64,000 nt of DNA. Origin: Arcobacter_B sp049472135 (lineage in GTDB: Bacteria > Campylobacterota > Campylobacteria > Campylobacterales > Arcobacteraceae). This document shows, piece by piece, positions 1 through 6,448 of the stretch. Location: assembly GCF_049472135.1 (NCBI RefSeq), contig NZ_JBMOVV010000001.1:428264-492263 (forward strand), in the 5' to 3' direction. Below the pieces are notes generated by a model, which was given only the letters and a program-made list of their open reading frames with translations, was not told the origin of the DNA and searched no databases. A program made the position numbers and the translations under genes. The stretch's first letter is position 1. Each line of letters opens with the position of its first letter.

Positions 1-658
1 TCTCACCGTTATCACAAGAGTAAGACAATGAGTTATAACAACCATTTGTATCAGGTGCAATAGTAGAAGAATTTACACCACTTTTACATATATTACCTAA
101 AATATTAAGTGCGTTTTGTCTTGAGCCACAATATGAGTTATCAGGTTTTTCCTGTTTTGGTGTACAAAAGCTTTCACCATTAATGATAGTTATTTCATAG
201 CCATCACCACAAATAGGTGCACCATCATTATCAAAACCTGTTTCACCAGCACCTAAGTTTGTACAAACACCTATTTTATAATCTTGATTAGAAGAACATG
301 AACAAGTATACCTACCATCTAAACCAAGAACACAAGTTTCATTCGTTTCAGGTTTTATATAACTAGGTCGTTCAGGTTCTACATGTCCATCGTCTATATC
401 ATGACAAGTTCTAATTACTAAATAATATGTAACTTTGAAATTCCAACCTAGTGTAGAAGAGTAAGTACATGAAGTAGTTGAATATTTAGAATTTGAAAGA
501 TAAGTTTGTCTATTACTATTACAATGTGATTCAGTATTACCGCTCTTATGCATTACTCGTTTTACATAACTATCTACTTTTAACTCTTGACCATCAGGAC
601 AAGATGAAAATGCAAAACTATTAATTAATAAAAGTAAAAATATTGATTTTTTAAGCAT
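1..658 (-). CDS. Cys-rich exported protein, probable phage adsorption protein (pIII/CoaA-like), partial
   Basis: The ATG at 658-656 opens a frame with no stop down to base 1, so at least 219 residues are present and the C-terminus is outside the window. The first 18 or so residues are a clear signal peptide (MLKKSIFLLLLINSFAFSS). Fourteen cysteines follow, in short repeated settings such as ETCVLG, YTCSCSS and PICGDG, which suggests a disulphide-rich extracellular region. Start support is a GAGG just upstream in the preceding gene's end. It lies last in the visible coat gene chain, where filamentous phages carry their host-binding minor coat protein. The pIII assignment is by position and features, not by sequence match. 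Confidence 0.6.
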   Translation of the reverse strand, partial: MLKKSIFLLLLINSFAFSSCPDGQELKVDSYVKRVMHKSGNTESHCNSNRQTYLSNSKYSTTSCTYSSTLGWNFKVTYYLVIRTCHDIDDGHVEPERPSYIKPETNETCVLGLDGRYTCSCSSNQDYKIGVCTNLGAGETGFDNDGAPICGDGYEITIINGESFCTPKQEKPDNSYCGSRQNALNILGNICKSGVNSSTIAPDTNGCYNSLSYSCDNGE

Positions 659-663
659 AAAAA

Positions 664-786
664 CTACCTCATTAACCTAATAGCTGCAAAGATAGGAAGT
701 GCATATAATGTTAGTGTCATTGGAATACTTGCGAAGTAATTAAATGCAGCTTCGTTTGCTATTATTTGTATATCTAGTATTGGCAT
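664..786 (-). CDS. 40-residue membrane protein, minor coat candidate
   Basis: This short frame (MPILDIQIIANEAAFNYF to AAIRLMR) starts at ATG 786-784, which shares its A with the TAA stop of the upstream gene (TAATG), so translation is probably coupled. The central stretch, about residues 14-36, is hydrophobic and the chain ends in basic residues (IRLMR). The stop at 666-664 lies five bases before the start of the Cys-rich protein. Size, membrane segment and position fit a minor filamentous-phage coat protein, with no recognised family. Confidence 0.55.
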   Translation of the reverse strand: MPILDIQIIANEAAFNYFASIPMTLTLYALPIFAAIRLMR

Positions 787-1136
787 TATGCTAACCTTAT
801 TAGTTGAGAAAAGATTGCAATGCCAAAAAGGCCACCTATTATTGACATAACTAAGTTATAGTCTTGTTCTGTCATTCCTAGTTCTTTAGCTTTTGATTTA
901 ATACATAGTTCTTGATTATTTGTGTCATATTTTAAAATATAAATATCTGATGAAATAGGAGTTGTATTTACAGATAATCCAGTTTTTACAGATGTACTAG
1001 GATTTGATGAATAAATCACTTCATAATATGCACCATTTGAATATGTAGAATAAGCGACAATACATCTATCATTATTAAGAAGCATATCAGCATTTAGAGA
1101 AGCTAAGAAAAAAAGTGTTAATAGTAATAGTTTCAT
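786..1136 (-). CDS. Exported phage protein with C-terminal membrane anchor
   Basis: The protein has 116 residues. Residues 1-16 are a signal peptide (MKLLLLTLFFLASLNA). A polar middle part contains two cysteines, and residues about 95-113 form a hydrophobic segment (MSIIGGLFGIAIFSQLIRLA) ending in a basic-hydrophobic tail. The layout (exported domain, then C-terminal anchor) is what a minor virion protein of a filamentous phage would need before assembly at the inner membrane. Its stop overlaps the start of the 40-residue gene. No named family was recognised; an accessory coat protein is the likely role. Confidence 0.6.
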   Translation of the reverse strand: MKLLLLTLFFLASLNADMLLNNDRCIVAYSTYSNGAYYEVIYSSNPSTSVKTGLSVNTTPISSDIYILKYDTNNQELCIKSKAKELGMTEQDYNLVMSIIGGLFGIAIFSQLIRLA

Positions 1137-1138
1137 TT

Positions 1139-1243
1139 TTATGCCCTTTTTAGTAAATCTAATGCTTTTACAAATCCAAATTTTGCTAAGTAGAAAACAA
1201 CAACAGAAGCGAAATAGATATTTAAATCAGTAAGTAAAATCAC
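1139..1243 (-). CDS. 34-residue signal-less coat-like peptide (pVII/pIX type), GTG start
   Basis: I choose GTG at 1243-1241, one base after the TAA of the preceding gene (TAAAGTG). A longer in-frame reading from 1330 would overlap that gene by 86 bases. The peptide (MILLTDLNIYFASVV, ending VKALDLLKRA) has one hydrophobic segment and a basic end. Its tail resembles the end of the major coat protein (KALDLLKRA against KALQLLRSA), but it has no signal peptide. Ff phage pVII and pIX are also signal-less and 32-33 residues long. Function is inferred from size, topology and place. Confidence 0.55.
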   Translation of the reverse strand: MILLTDLNIYFASVVVFYLAKFGFVKALDLLKRA

Positions 1244-1244
1244 T

Positions 1245-1589
1245 TTAAATCCAGTCTGTATCAAAATCACCAAAGTTATCAGATGATTCAAAATCATTAA
1301 ATAGATTTTCTGCGTGTTCATCTTGGTCATAACCTAGTAAAGACTCATTTGTCATTTCATAGGCAATATCATTAAGGTTTGTTTCTGCTACATAGTCGAT
1401 ATCATTATTTCTTACAAGTTTTTCTTCAAAAGGTCTTTCATATTTTTCACCTTTAAAAGCAGCCTTGAAAGAGTTAAAATAATCAGTAGAAAAAGAGTTT
1501 GTGTACTCTATTTCTTTATGATGTGTTTTAGAAAGGTTATTAAAAATATCATCACTTAGTGATGGTGCTCCCCATACTTTAGTTGCCAT
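1245..1589 (-). CDS. Acidic 114-residue phage protein, function unknown
   Basis: A soluble-looking, strongly acidic protein with no signal peptide or membrane segment. The C-terminal third is rich in Asp, Glu and Asn (NLFNDFESSDNFGDFDTDW). It starts MATKVWGAPSLSDDIF and lies between the small OB-like protein and the mini coat peptide. Its stop is one base from the GTG of the next gene. I recognise no family. A cytoplasmic role in assembly, or binding of the basic DNA-binding protein, is conceivable but not shown. Confidence 0.55.
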   Translation of the reverse strand: MATKVWGAPSLSDDIFNNLSKTHHKEIEYTNSFSTDYFNSFKAAFKGEKYERPFEEKLVRNNDIDYVAETNLNDIAYEMTNESLLGYDQDEHAENLFNDFESSDNFGDFDTDWI

Positions 1590-1592
1590 AAT

Positions 1593-1844
1593 CTAGCCTT
1601 TTAGATTGTTTGTTTTAACTTCAAATAAGATTGAGTTATCTCTTAGAGATACAACAACAGGTATTTCTATATCAGCACCTACTTTTGCAGCAGGTATTAG
1701 ATTTTGAGAATATACATCAATGATTTCAATATAATCATGGTTATTCATAGTTTCAAATTGGTATATATGGTACATCTTGCTATTTTGAGAAGATGTTCTT
1801 GAAAGATGTTGTTTTAGTTTTCCAGTTAGTATTATCTCTGTCAT
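1593..1844 (-). CDS. Small beta-rich phage protein, possible nucleic-acid binder
   Basis: I start the gene at the ATG at 1844-1842 because AAGGA lies six bases upstream; the in-frame ATG ten codons earlier lacks a site. The product has 83 residues (MTEIILTGKLKQHLSR onwards) and alternates short beta-like strands (YHIYQFET, YIEIIDVYS, DIEIPVVVSL, SILFEVKT). That would suit an OB-like fold such as the gpV single-strand binders of filamentous phages. Position between the major coat gene and the minor coat genes is less typical, so this is a weak alternative to the 135-residue protein at 2427-2834. Confidence 0.5.
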   Translation of the reverse strand: MTEIILTGKLKQHLSRTSSQNSKMYHIYQFETMNNHDYIEIIDVYSQNLIPAAKVGADIEIPVVVSLRDNSILFEVKTNNLKG

Positions 1845-1942
1845 TTTAAATCCTTTATAACTTATATAAATCAAGTTTTTATTAGTTTAGATAAGGTATA
1901 AAATAGAGGGGTTAACCTCTATTTTGGAAGATAAGAAGTATC

Positions 1943-2152
1943 TTATGCACTTCTTAAAAGTTGTAGTGCTTTTTGTACACCTTTGATTACTAAATAACCT
2001 GTAGCAATAACTCCAGCAATTGCCATAAACTCTGTCATATCAATAGAAGCATCTACTGGTAATAATGCTGCTTGAGCTTGAGAAGCTGTTAATAAACCTG
2101 CTGCAATTAATGCACCTACTTTTGCTTTTCCACCTTTGAATATAGCTTTCAT
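1943..2152 (-). CDS. Filamentous phage major coat protein (pVIII/CoaB-like)
   Basis: The 69-residue precursor has a signal peptide ending in SQAQA, giving a mature chain of about 41 residues starting ALLPVDASIDM. The mature chain shows the three-part layout of filamentous phage coat proteins: an acidic N-terminus (D, D, E), a hydrophobic centre (AIAGVIATGYLVI) and a basic amphipathic end (KGVQKALQLLRSA). Such proteins wait in the inner membrane and coat the single-stranded genome on extrusion. A strong AGGA-type site lies just before the ATG. It stands alone between two non-coding stretches, which would allow high separate expression. Confidence 0.85.
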   Translation of the reverse strand: MKAIFKGGKAKVGALIAAGLLTASQAQAALLPVDASIDMTEFMAIAGVIATGYLVIKGVQKALQLLRSA

Positions 2153-2333
2153 CTTTTTTTCCTTTATGTTTGCCCTAACCTAGAGCCTTAGTTGAATTTG
2201 TGAAATACACAGCTAGAAGATATGTACTTCATCAAGGCAACTATCGTTTTATATTGCTTTGCTTTCTAGTAAGCTTTTTGTTTAGTTTAGGTATTTGGTT
2301 TCTGCCCTAAACGCACTCTCGTTTGTTTGAACA

Positions 2334-2397
2334 TTTTTAAATTACGGGAGGAGTTTTATAAAGTTCGTATTTATATCTCTACCCGATAATTTAAAAA
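2334..2397 (-). repeat. Large imperfect stem-loop in phage intergenic region
   Basis: The arms 2334-2348 and 2382-2397 pair over 11 bp of AT sequence. After one bulged A come four G:C pairs (CGGG with CCCG) and a few weaker pairs (AGGAG with CTCT). The outer bases GAACA and TGTTC extend the symmetry. The loop is about 23 bases. It lies in the 274-base gene-free stretch between the 135-residue gene and the major coat gene. Candidates are a viral-strand origin or packaging hairpin, or a processing/termination signal that isolates coat gene expression. The remainder of this stretch shows no gene. Confidence 0.5.
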
Positions 2398-2426
2398 TCG
2401 TCCCAATTGTTCTTTACTCCAAGTTT

Positions 2427-2834
2427 TTATTTATCATTTGGCTTTGAAGTTGGAGCTTTTAACTTTTTTAATTTTTCAAATAACTCATCTGCTTTATCTG
2501 TAACTGTTACAGTTGCATATTCTGATTGAGGATATTTTCTAGGAAGTCCACCATTAAAAGGCACGATTATTCCGTTTGCTTTTAAATCTCTAAAAAGTCT
2601 ATTTAGTTCCCCTGCTTGTACATTTGTGTCACAAGGAATTTTAAACTCTAACAGTTCTTCTCTATCTACTTCCCCTAATTCTTCATCATATTCACTAGTT
2701 AAATTAGAAGTTCTAATTTTTAAACTTGCAGGATATGCGTGTCCATTATCCATAGTTCCTGAACCACCTACTTTGATAAGTCCCATCTTTTGTAAAGTAT
2801 AATTTACTTCAAAACCTTGTTCGATTAGTTGCAT
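2427..2834 (-). CDS. Probable phage single-stranded-DNA-binding protein (gpV position)
   Basis: The product has 135 residues, starting MQLIEQGFEVNYTLQK and ending in a Lys-rich tail (FEKLKKLKAPTSKPNDK). The predicted pattern is beta strands (VNYTLQKMGLIKV, YPASLKIRTS, LEFKIP), a helix (AGELNRLFRDLKANG) and more strands (IIVPFN, YATVTVTD), compatible with an OB-like fold. It is the first minus-strand gene after the divergent repressor and precedes the coat gene. In Pf4 that position is held by a gpV-like helix-destabilising protein of similar length. Assignment rests on context and predicted fold only. Confidence 0.5.
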   Translation of the reverse strand: MQLIEQGFEVNYTLQKMGLIKVGGSGTMDNGHAYPASLKIRTSNLTSEYDEELGEVDREELLEFKIPCDTNVQAGELNRLFRDLKANGIIVPFNGGLPRKYPQSEYATVTVTDKADELFEKLKKLKAPTSKPNDK

Positions 2835-2885
2835 GTTAACCCCTTGCTAATATTTTTAATTTAATTACCCCTTTAAACTAACGAA

Positions 2886-2907
2886 CTAGGCGGGGTAAAG
2901 TGCCTAG
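2886..2907. repeat. GC-rich hairpin, possible origin or terminator element
   Basis: CTAGGC (2886-2891) and GCCTAG (2902-2907) are perfect inverted repeats around a 10-base loop GGGGTAAAGT. It lies about 50 bases upstream of the first minus-strand phage gene. Its GC content stands out from the flanks. A rolling-circle nick-site hairpin is one possibility; nothing in the sequence decides it. Confidence 0.4.
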
Positions 2908-3127
2908 CCGAGTGAGAGAACAATCATGAAAACCCACTATAAAATGTATTGAACAAATACACTCGAAGAGAGTTTAAGTGCTATTTTTTGGCATTAAATG
3001 GTTCTGAAGCTGTGGCTAAACTTCACACTAAAACAGAAATTTTGAAATTTATTTGATTTTGTATTTAATCCATAAAGGACTATGGACTTTGTTTATTAGA
3101 ATAATTTTGATAGAATAATAAGTTAGA

Positions 3128-3207
3128 CTGTATAAAGAATTGCATTTTGTTACCCCATAATTAAAATGTAATTTATAAATGAACAAGATAATTATACAGA
3201 TTTTCTG
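3128..3207. promoter_or_regulatory. Operator-like inverted repeats upstream of the phage repressor
   Basis: CTGTATAA at 3128-3135 is repeated inverted as TTATACAG at 3192-3199, with 56 bases between them. The second half-site runs into CAGATTTTCTG (3197-3207), itself a palindrome. The pair lies 30-110 bases upstream of the repressor start, where a lysogeny repressor would bind to govern both directions. Binding by the neighbouring protein is inferred. Confidence 0.35.
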
Positions 3208-3236
3208 AATATAAGTCAATAGGAAATACAGAATTT

Positions 3237-3551
3237 ATGGATAAATTTGAAATAATCGTAAAAAAACTAAAGAAAGCCCTTAATATAGGCACTGATAAAG
3301 AACTTGCATCAAAACTTAAGATGTCTGCAACTACATTTAGTGAAAGAAAAAGGACTAATTCAATACCAAATAATGAAATTATTGAATTATGTGTTACAGA
3401 AAAACTGGATTTAAATGAAATTTATTCAGAAAAAGTGAATACAACTAATATAGATTATAAATTGGAAATAATCAATAATTTAGAAAAACTAAATGAACAA
3501 CAAATCAAATACATTTACCACCTAACAGAAGCAGAAAAACTAAAACAATAA
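3237..3551 (+). CDS. Phage CI-type repressor, HTH, short form
   Basis: The protein has 104 residues. Residues about 5-60 form a helix-turn-helix domain of the Bac_CI_repr type (KELASKLKMSATTFSERKRTN), close in pattern to the N-terminus of the S24 repressor at 23598-24254. The rest is a helical tail (KLEIINNLEKLNEQQIKYIY) without a peptidase domain, so release would not be by self-cleavage. It is divergent from the phage structural genes, as the Pf4 repressor is. Likely role: maintaining lysogeny and blocking superinfection. Confidence 0.7.
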   Translation: MDKFEIIVKKLKKALNIGTDKELASKLKMSATTFSERKRTNSIPNNEIIELCVTEKLDLNEIYSEKVNTTNIDYKLEIINNLEKLNEQQIKYIYHLTEAEKLKQ

Positions 3552-3560
3552 TCAAATAAT

Positions 3561-3598
3561 AATTGTATATGTTGCATAATCCTGTAAAATATACAATT
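3561..3598. repeat. 10-bp inverted repeat after the repressor gene
   Basis: AATTGTATAT (3561-3570) and ATATACAATT (3589-3598) are perfect inverted arms around 18 bases. The repeat follows the repressor stop by nine bases and is followed within about ten bases by a T-rich run. It may be a terminator with a long loop or a recombination site at the prophage edge. The left end of the element is not visible, so a matching att copy cannot be sought. Confidence 0.35.
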
Positions 3599-3676
3599 CA
3601 GACTCTTTTTATCTTGTTATTAATTCATTTTATTTTTATTTTATTTTTGTATTATCAAATAAAAAATAGGTTCTAG

Positions 3677-5029
3677 ATGCAAAAAATTAAAGTTGAATTT
3701 GAAAAATTAATTAATGAGAGTATTGATAAATCTAATAATTTAACTAAAGAAAATAATACTTTAACATTAGAGAATATTATTTTCGATAAAGATTTTTTTA
3801 TTCTAAATAAAACTGGTGTAAGTTTAGATTTATATTATGATAATAATAAAATTAATATCAATTGTAATGAACTTATATTAAACAACTGTGAAATAAATAA
3901 ATTTATAATTAATAATATAGTTAGAAATATTTCAAAGTTGACAATTAAAGATAATTGTAAAATTAACGAATTAGAGTTTATTAATAATCTTGCATTAAAT
4001 ATAGATATTCAAAATTCAAAAATTCAAAAAATAAAATTTGAAGATATAAATAAAAATATTTCCCCATCGATACTTAAAACTCATCAAAATGACTATAACA
4101 CAAAAATAAATTTTGATAATAATACTATAAAAAATATTGAAATTTTAAATAGTGATTTTTATGGAAGGTTTTATTTCTCAAAATTTAACCATTTAGATAA
4201 ACAAGAAGATAAAAAAAATGATATAAAAAATATAAAAATTATAAATAGCAATTTTTATAATAATTTTAAATTACACAACTCAACTATTGAAAAGTTTGAA
4301 ATATATAATACAAATTTTGAAAAAGATGCAGATTTCTATAAAACTAAGTTTTTAGCAGAAGATAAAAAAGAGATTTATTTTAAAAGTTGTATATTCAAAG
4401 GACTAGTATTATTTGGTAGTAGTATTTATAATGAAAAGGTCATATTTGAATATGTAACATTTAAAGAGCATGGTCATTTTAAAAATGCTGTTTTTAAAAA
4501 TGGGATTGACTTAGAACTTGCAATTATTGAAAAAGAGATAAACTTTTATGGAATAGAAATAAAAAAAGAATCAAATGTTTCTCAAGAAACCTATAGAATA
4601 ATAAAACATCAATTAGAGAAGCTAGGTAATAAAATTCAAGCTAACAAATACTATTCATTAGAATTATTAAAAAGAAAACATAATTTACCCTTTTACTCTC
4701 CAAATAAATGGGCTTTACAATTGCATCAATGGAGTTCAAACTTTTATCAATGGTGGTTTTTAGCATTTTTTTGGATATTTTGCACGAGTCTTTTTACTGC
4801 TATGTATATACATAACCAATCATTTTATGACATTTTTTATAATGTAATTACATTTAATGAATCATATATTAAAACAGGTTTATCAAAAATCATTAATTAT
4901 ATGTCAATTATAAATATGAATAAAGAGTTTATAGAATCTAACTTTATAGCCTTTGCTTTGAATAAATTGTTTTTAGGATATTTATACTTTCAATTCATTA
5001 CATCATTTAGAAAAGATGCAAGAAAATAA
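3677..5029 (+). CDS. Pentapeptide-repeat-like beta-helix protein with C-terminal membrane/channel-like region
   Basis: The protein has 450 residues. About residues 30-300 are a repetitive Asn/Ile/Phe pattern with a five-residue period (IEILNSDFYGRFYFS, IKIINSNFYNNFKL), as expected for a right-handed beta-helix. Then comes a helical linker (SQETYRIIKHQLEKLGN, IQANKYYSLE) seen in membrane-bound pentapeptide proteins of this phylum. Membrane segments follow at about 360-382 and 425-443, ending YFQFITSFRKDARK. The gene is visibly richer in A/T than the core genes. The role is unknown; a membrane sensor or channel in accessory DNA is plausible. Confidence 0.6.
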   Translation: MQKIKVEFEKLINESIDKSNNLTKENNTLTLENIIFDKDFFILNKTGVSLDLYYDNNKININCNELILNNCEINKFIINNIVRNISKLTIKDNCKINELEFINNLALNIDIQNSKIQKIKFEDINKNISPSILKTHQNDYNTKINFDNNTIKNIEILNSDFYGRFYFSKFNHLDKQEDKKNDIKNIKIINSNFYNNFKLHNSTIEKFEIYNTNFEKDADFYKTKFLAEDKKEIYFKSCIFKGLVLFGSSIYNEKVIFEYVTFKEHGHFKNAVFKNGIDLELAIIEKEINFYGIEIKKESNVSQETYRIIKHQLEKLGNKIQANKYYSLELLKRKHNLPFYSPNKWALQLHQWSSNFYQWWFLAFFWIFCTSLFTAMYIHNQSFYDIFYNVITFNESYIKTGLSKIINYMSIINMNKEFIESNFIAFALNKLFLGYLYFQFITSFRKDARK

Positions 5030-5041
5030 AAAGGAATCTAT

Positions 5042-5152
5042 ATGAATTTAATAAAAAATAAAATATTTATTTCATCGATAAGGTATTTAACTGTTTTTCT
5101 TTTGGGTTTTTTAACAGCAACAATATTACTTGGATATAGGTTTTTAGGATGA
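5042..5152 (+). CDS. 36-residue single-span membrane peptide
   Basis: A small frame (MNLIKNKIFISSIRYLTVF, ending LLGYRFLG) with an AAGGA site six bases before its ATG. Its TGA overlaps the ATG of the next gene (ATGA, 5149-5152), so the two are probably coupled in translation. A short positively charged N-terminus is followed by one hydrophobic helix (YLTVFLLGFLTATILLGY). It could be an accessory subunit or a toxic peptide; no family is recognised. Confidence 0.55.
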   Translation: MNLIKNKIFISSIRYLTVFLLGFLTATILLGYRFLG

Positions 5153-5442
5153 TTAAAAAGTTAATAATGATTGTATTAATAAACTCATTTTTATTTGCAG
5201 GAACACATACTGTAAATGTTCATAAAAAAAGAGATATTGTAAATTCATTGTTTGAAGCAAAAGTATTAAATATCACAAAGTTTTCAGATTACTACAGGGT
5301 TAGAGTTCATAGTAAAGAGTTTAGAAGAGTTACTTTGAAACTAAGTAAAAGAGAACTTGGATATACAAAAGAAAATGACAAAGTACATATCAAATGCAGA
5401 AAAAAGCAATTTGGTGCTTTGGTTAACTGTATAGTTTATTAA
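5149..5442 (+). CDS. Small secreted basic protein, unknown
   Basis: The product has 97 residues, with a signal peptide of about 17 residues (MIKKLIMIVLINSFLFA, cleaved near AG/THT). The mature part is strongly basic (HKKRD, RVRVHSKEFRRVTLK) with two late cysteines (IKCRKK and VNCIVY) that could form a disulphide. It follows and overlaps the 36-residue membrane peptide. It should act in the periplasm or outside the cell; no family was recognised. Confidence 0.55.
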   Translation: MIKKLIMIVLINSFLFAGTHTVNVHKKRDIVNSLFEAKVLNITKFSDYYRVRVHSKEFRRVTLKLSKRELGYTKENDKVHIKCRKKQFGALVNCIVY

Positions 5443-5459
5443 AATTTAAAGGATTAAAA

Positions 5460-5828
5460 ATGGAAAAAGAAGAAAAAGTAATAACATCAGTAAAAGCAAC
5501 AGCTGGGAAAGAGATAAAAACATCAACAAAAGTAGCAGCTGGTGGAGTTGCAGTTACTGCACTAACAGGTGGAGTTACTGCTGCAGCTGTGACAGGTGGT
5601 TCTGCTGCAACAATAATGTCTGCTACAGCAGGAACATATATAGCTAGTGGTGCTGCAGTAGCAGGAGCATCTGGAACAGCAGGAGCTGCAGCAATTTCTT
5701 CTGGGTTAGCTGCAATAGGAGGAACTGTAGGAGGAGGTATGGCTGCAGGTGCAATAATTACTGCTGCTGCACCTGTTGCTGTAGTTGGAGCTGTAGCTTA
5801 TGGAGTATTTAAACTTTTTGAAGATTAA
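5460..5828 (+). CDS. Gly/Ala-rich zipper-type hydrophobic protein
   Basis: The product has 122 residues: a charged N-terminus (MEKEEKVITSVKATAGKEIK) and then about 95 residues built almost only of Gly, Ala, Val, Thr, Ile and Ser, with repeated GxxxG/AxxxG spacing (VTGGSAATIMSATAG, GGTVGGGMAAGAIITAAA), ending FKLFED. Such glycine-zipper stretches pack closely in membranes and occur in pore-forming and outer-membrane lipoproteins. The composition also recalls the eukaryotic IFI6/IFI27 family, which may be coincidence. AAGGA precedes the ATG. It lies in a run of membrane genes; a pore-forming effector is a speculation. Confidence 0.5.
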   Translation: MEKEEKVITSVKATAGKEIKTSTKVAAGGVAVTALTGGVTAAAVTGGSAATIMSATAGTYIASGAAVAGASGTAGAAAISSGLAAIGGTVGGGMAAGAIITAAAPVAVVGAVAYGVFKLFED

Positions 5829-5836
5829 TATAATTA

Positions 5837-6445
5837 ATGGAAGATAAAAATGATTTAAGCACTCAAAGAAGAAACTTAATGCTGATGAATGTATTAATGT
5901 TTCTTCTAGCAATAACTGATAAAGATATTACAGAATTTAAAATATTAAATATTGAATTTAATCTAAATAAGGAACTACAGTTTATTGAAAGTTTCAATGA
6001 TTTACTTGTTATTATATGGATTTATTTTTTAATTAGATATATATCAAGTGTATTTTATAAAATAATGGAAGAATTAGAATTTAAAAAGGAAAAAGATGAA
6101 TCTATTAACTTTAAAACATCAAAGTTCTTTGTTAACTTAACAAATAAAATTATTCAAAATTTTACAATACTTGTTTTTAGTAAAGACAACCAAAATGCAT
6201 TTCCCATAATTTTAACATTAGCCATTTTAGGAAGTTTTTATTTTAATCCTTTCACTTATTATACTATAGTCATTTTATTAACAACAATAACAATATTACA
6301 GTACTACAATCTTAAAGTTATAAAAAAAGAATTAAAAGAAAAGCTGGAAAATGAGAAAAGATTTTACAATATTGAAGTAAAGAAACAAAGAAAGATTTAT
6401 AAATTAAAGAAAGAGAAGTTTCTTGATAAAAGAATTAAAAAATAA
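5837..6445 (+). CDS. Multi-span membrane protein with C-terminal charged coiled coil
   Basis: The product has 202 residues, eight bases after the Gly-zipper gene. Hydrophobic stretches lie near residues 14-27, 54-72, 122-136 and 138-153, followed by a highly charged helical tail of about 45 residues (LKEKLENEKRFYNIEVKKQ, KLKKEKFLDKRIKK) that should be cytoplasmic. No family is recognised. As the last plus-strand gene before a convergent hairpin, it probably shares a transcript with the four genes before it. Confidence 0.5.
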   Translation: MEDKNDLSTQRRNLMLMNVLMFLLAITDKDITEFKILNIEFNLNKELQFIESFNDLLVIIWIYFLIRYISSVFYKIMEELEFKKEKDESINFKTSKFFVNLTNKIIQNFTILVFSKDNQNAFPIILTLAILGSFYFNPFTYYTIVILLTTITILQYYNLKVIKKELKEKLENEKRFYNIEVKKQRKIYKLKKEKFLDKRIKK

Positions 6446-6448
6446 ACC

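Larger units (their letters stand above)
2835..3236. other. 402-base gene-free phage control region
   Basis: This stretch between the divergent phage operon and the repressor carries no frame I can support. It holds a GC-rich hairpin (2886-2907) in otherwise AT-rich DNA, inverted CTGTATAA/TTATACAG repeats (3128-3135 and 3192-3199) and a short CAGA-TTT-TCTG palindrome (3197-3207). By position it should contain the divergent promoters of the lytic genes and of the repressor, and possibly the replication origin. Confidence 0.5.
1..3600. mobile_element. Filamentous-phage (inovirus, Pf-like) prophage, right part only
   Basis: The minus-strand gene chain matches the Pf1/Pf4 order known from Pseudomonas: divergent repressor, gpV-like position, major coat protein, small membrane coat proteins, then a Cys-rich exported pIII-like protein. 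The major coat protein at 1943-2152 is the anchor, with a signal peptide and a mature chain of acidic N-terminus, hydrophobic middle and basic C-terminus. Most genes are under 140 codons and tightly packed. Zot/pI, the rolling-circle initiator and an integrase are not seen and would lie left of position 1. The right limit is a guess, set just after the repressor where an inverted repeat lies at 3561-3598. Confidence 0.75.

Noticed and set aside
1139..1330. 63-residue reading of the mini coat gene from an upstream ATG
   Set aside because: It overlaps the preceding gene by 86 bases and adds a second hydrophobic stretch; the GTG one base after that gene's stop gives a better peptide.
5706..5912. 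Minus-strand Ser/Tyr-rich frame
   Set aside because: It is the antisense of the Gly/Ala-rich gene; the composition (SSYSSSYCS) is a by-product of that gene's codons.
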